Source of the DNA: Paulinella micropora
Taxonomy: Eukaryota; Cercozoa; Imbricatea; Euglyphida; Paulinellidae
Assembly: GCA_019918135.1 (NCBI GenBank)
Contig: WBZZ01001368.1
Span: 67,001-131,000, forward strand
Direction: 5' to 3'
DNA length: 64,000 nt
Part shown: positions 61,706 to 64,000 of the stretch, one piece after another
Position numbering within the stretch: the stretch's first letter is position 1
Layout of the letters: each line of letters opens with the position of its first letter
The notes under the pieces: model-generated
What the model was told of the DNA's origin: nothing
The model's input: only the letters and a program-made list of their open reading frames with translations
Database searches by the model: none
Made by a program: the position numbers and the translations under genes

Positions 61706-63370
61706 CTATTCTTCGGGCCACCAGCCCTCTACTTGTAAGGCCGGCCGTGCGCGCAACAGCTCTTGTACCGCTCCGCGCGTGATCTCATTGCACCCGGTCA
61801 GCCCGAGGCGTTGCAGCCCGTGTTTGGTGCGCAGCTTCCGCAGCCCCTTGTCCGTGAGCCAGCCGGAGTAGCTAAGGTCCAGCTGCTCCAGCCCGGCCGG
61901 CAGCTTCGACAGACCCTGTTCGGTGAGCCCGTGGCGCTGGCTGAGCAAGAGCCGCCGCAGCCCCCGTAGCTGCCGCAGGTGCGCCAGCCCGCGGTCGGTG
62001 AATTGGTTGTGTCCGCTGAGCCTGAGCTGCCGAAGCTGCTGCAACGCCCGCAGGCACGCCAGCCCCTCGTTCTGGAGCAGGCGGCAGCCACGCAGGTCGA
62101 GCTCCTCCAGGCCGCGCGGCAGCTCCGACAGATCCTGGTCGGAGAGTCCGGCACAGCCACTGAGATCAAGCCGCCGCAACCCGGCCAGGCCCTGCAAGTG
62201 CGCCAGCCCGGCGCCGGTCAGCCAGCGGCTGAAGCCTAGCCTGAGCTCCTCTAGGTTAGGCAGCTGCTTTAGTTCCCCGTCGGTCAAGCCGGAGCACTGG
62301 CTGAGATCGAGCTGCCGCAAGGACGGCAGCGTTTGCAGGTGTCTTAGCCACGGGCTTTGCAGGTTGGTACAACCCGCGAGGTTCAGCCATCGCAAGCGGC
62401 GGAGGGTCCCCAGCTGCCACAGCCCGGCGGCCGAGAACCCCGAACAGAACTTCAAGTCCAGACCCTGCAGGTCCGGCAGCCCCTGCACGAGGCTAGCCAG
62501 CCCGGCGTCGGTCAGCCAAGCACAGTGCGCGAGGTCCAGCTGCCGCAGGCCCGGGATCACGGCGGAGGTGAGCCTCTGGCAACTGCGGAGGCTGAGCTTC
62601 TCGAGGCCGTGCAGCCCCTGCAGCCCCTGTAGCAGCACCTCATCGGTCAGATCGTCATCGCCCCCCTCGAGGTGCAGTACCCGCAGGCCGGCCAGCTTCT
62701 GCCCCAGGCCCTTAAACCCACGCACGGTCAGGCCGGCGCAGAATTTGAGGCTGAGGTGCTGCAGGCCGGGCAGCTCGGTCAGCTGCTGCAGCCCGTGGTC
62801 GTCGAGCCTGGTCGTGTCAACCTCCAGGTACCGGAGGCCCCGTAGCTGGGACAAAGTGGCGCCGGTCAGCGGCCCGCAGGCGATGAGCTCCAGCTTCCAC
62901 AGGTCGCGCAGCCGGGCTAGGCACGCCAACCCGTGGTCGGTGACTTGGTCACTATCGGCAAGCCGGATCTGCTGGGTCCCAGAAAAGGCCCGGGCCGCGC
63001 TCTCGAGGGCCGCGTCGGTGGCACTCTCTAGTTCCAACCTCTGCACCACAAGGCCCGGGAACCGGCGGCCCTGCAGGGCCGCCAGCCCGCCCGCCTCGAG
63101 CACCAGCAGGGGCACTTCGAGCCGGGCGGTGGCCCAGGCGTCGCCTGCTACGGCCAGAAACCGTGCGGCGTCTGCCGCGGTGACAAGGCGCAGCGCCGGG
63201 CAGCGGAAGCGTGTCCAAGTGCTAGGCCGGAGCAGCAGCCCGCGCCACTCCGGGCACGTGGCGGCCAGGCCCGGCAGCCCCGTCCAGCCCAGGCTGTCCC
63301 TGAGCGCGGCCCACGCCGCCGGGGGCGGGCCGCCCTGGCCCCCGCCCGTGGCGTCCATGACTGGCGGCAT
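61706..63370 (-). CDS. F-box-like leucine-rich repeat protein, paralogue 2 (554 aa)
   Basis: Same architecture as paralogue 1: MPPVMDATGGGQGGPPPAAW, F-box-like LAATCPEWRGLLLRPSTWTR, then about 17 Cys-type leucine-rich repeats (LRRLDLSGCAGLSDQDLSEL, LEQLDLSYSGWLTDKGLRKL). C-terminal HGLQRLGLTGCNEITRGAVQ and RARPALQVEGWWPEE. Uninterrupted. Tandem duplication with paralogues 1 and 3, which suggests selection for repeat diversification. Confidence 0.78.
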   Translation of the reverse strand: MPPVMDATGGGQGGPPPAAWAALRDSLGWTGLPGLAATCPEWRGLLLRPSTWTRFRCPALRLVTAADAARFLAVAGDAWATARLEVPLLVLEAGGLAALQGRRFPGLVVQRLELESATDAALESAARAFSGTQQIRLADSDQVTDHGLACLARLRDLWKLELIACGPLTGATLSQLRGLRYLEVDTTRLDDHGLQQLTELPGLQHLSLKFCAGLTVRGFKGLGQKLAGLRVLHLEGGDDDLTDEVLLQGLQGLHGLEKLSLRSCQRLTSAVIPGLRQLDLAHCAWLTDAGLASLVQGLPDLQGLDLKFCSGFSAAGLWQLGTLRRLRWLNLAGCTNLQSPWLRHLQTLPSLRQLDLSQCSGLTDGELKQLPNLEELRLGFSRWLTGAGLAHLQGLAGLRRLDLSGCAGLSDQDLSELPRGLEELDLRGCRLLQNEGLACLRALQQLRQLRLSGHNQFTDRGLAHLRQLRGLRRLLLSQRHGLTEQGLSKLPAGLEQLDLSYSGWLTDKGLRKLRTKHGLQRLGLTGCNEITRGAVQELLRARPALQVEGWWPEE

Positions 63371-63535
63371 CCTCTTTTGACTACCTAAGCCCCGCCCCCC
63401 GCCTTTCTCCTCTCCCCCCCTTCCCTCTCCTCCCTCGCCGGTCCCGTGCGCCTACCGGCCACCGCCCCGGCGGCTGTGCCAGAGCGTCCCCCGTGGTCGA
63501 TAGGGGTGGTGTCGTGTCCGCCGGTTGGTCGCGCC
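63371..63535 (-). promoter_or_regulatory. Conserved 5' module of LRR paralogue 2
   Basis: Minus strand: GGCGCGACCAACCGGCGGAC at 63535-63516, continuing ACGACACC, and GGCTTAGGTAGTCAAAAGAG (about 63392-63373) just before the start codon. Upstream the plus-strand CTGTGCCAGAGCGTCCCCCG (63473) also matches CTGTGCCAGGGCGTCCCCCG at 61520, so more than 60 bp are conserved between the two intergenic regions. Confidence 0.6.
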
Positions 63536-63589
63536 GGGCCCAAAGCCCGCGCGGACGAGGGCCGGTGGAGAGGGCCCCCCGTACCCGTG

Positions 63590-64000
63590 CTAGGGCCGCC
63601 AGCCCTCTATCTGGAGGGCGGACCGCGCGCGCAACAGCTCGTCCACCGCGCCGCGCGTGATCCCTTCGCACCCTTCCAGCCCGAGGCGCTGCAGCCCGTG
63701 CTTGGTGTGCAGCTGCCGCAGCCCCTCGTCCGTGAGCCACTCTGAGTAGCTAAGGTCGAGCTGCTCCAGGCCGTGGGGCAAGTTCTTCAACCCTGCCGCC
63801 GTGAGCCCGCTGCGGTAACGGAGGCAGAGCCGCCGCAGCCCCCGCAGGTCCTGCAAGTGCGCCAGCCCGTCGTCGTTGAGTTGGTCGTACCCGCCGAGCT
63901 TGAGCTGCCGCAGATTCGTCAAGTGTGTCAGACGGCTCAGGGCCTCGTTGTCGAGCCGACTGCAGCCGCGCAGGTCAAGTTCCTCCAGGCCGTACGGCAG
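63590..64000 (-). CDS. F-box-like leucine-rich repeat protein, paralogue 3 (partial)
   Basis: Only the C-terminal ~136 codons lie in the window. The leucine-rich repeats read LEELDLRGCSRLDNEALSRL, LRQLKLGGYDQLNDDGLAHL and end HGLQRLGLEGCEGITRGAVD, RARSALQIEGWRP. Clearly a tandem paralogue of the two genes before it. The 5' part runs off the right edge. Confidence 0.75.
   Translation of the reverse strand: MPYGLEELDLRGCSRLDNEALSRLTHLTNLRQLKLGGYDQLNDDGLAHLQDLRGLRRLCLRYRSGLTAAGLKNLPHGLEQLDLSYSEWLTDEGLRQLHTKHGLQRLGLEGCEGITRGAVDELLRARSALQIEGWRP

Overview
The window is nuclear DNA of a unicellular eukaryote, probably an alga or other protist. Its genes carry short GT-AG introns (mostly about 40-70 nt, up to 119 nt). 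It has tRNA-derived SINEs with (ATT)n tails, very long AAT, polypyrimidine, AAC and TAGG tracts, and a strongly GC-rich right end (49.5-64 kb). I cannot name the species. No rRNA gene, intact tRNA gene or CRISPR array was seen.

Layout. 1-5.5 kb: SINEs nested in AAT arrays, a Lys/Glu-rich spliced gene on the minus strand, and four tandem ~340-bp units that each hold a long hairpin. 5.5-9.65 kb: a seven-exon gene whose splicing closes exactly into 1220 codons and joins a SET-like domain to a DDE-transposase-like (DUF7869-type) domain. 10-24 kb: unrecognised spliced genes, a secreted DUF285/BspA-like protein with a Thr/Ser/Val/Pro repeat stalk, and a pair of genes (OTU-like; GRF zinc finger) that may be transposon-derived. 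23.8-27.3 kb: minisatellites and simple repeats.

27,279-48,765 is the centrepiece: a 21.5-kb AT-rich endogenous Polinton-like virus or virophage. It has ~169-bp terminal inverted repeats and a 6-bp target duplication inside an (AAC)n array. It encodes an rve integrase, packaging ATPase, adenain/Ulp1-type protease, minor (penton) and major capsid proteins, a 1117-aa S74-chaperone fibre, a head-fibre-like protein and a protein-primed PolB. The virion genes are open, and two element genes contain 34- and 40-nt introns. The accessory and replication side carries disabling changes: an in-frame stop in PolB, a nonsense codon in a DUF3820-like gene, a lost start codon, a homopolymer frameshift and a GIY-YIG remnant. 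The protease is joined to an upstream coiled-coil gene across an A_AAA_AAG slippery heptamer.

49-64 kb: GC-rich, gene-dense DNA with a PIF1/RecD-like helicase, an ERCC4-HhH nuclease, membrane proteins, a coiled-coil protein and a tandem array of at least three F-box-like LRR paralogues. The array shares a conserved 5' module, and one extra copy of that module has no gene behind it.

Method limits: all calls were made by eye. Introns were accepted when GT-AG joins restored frame, and family names come from motif recognition rather than searches.
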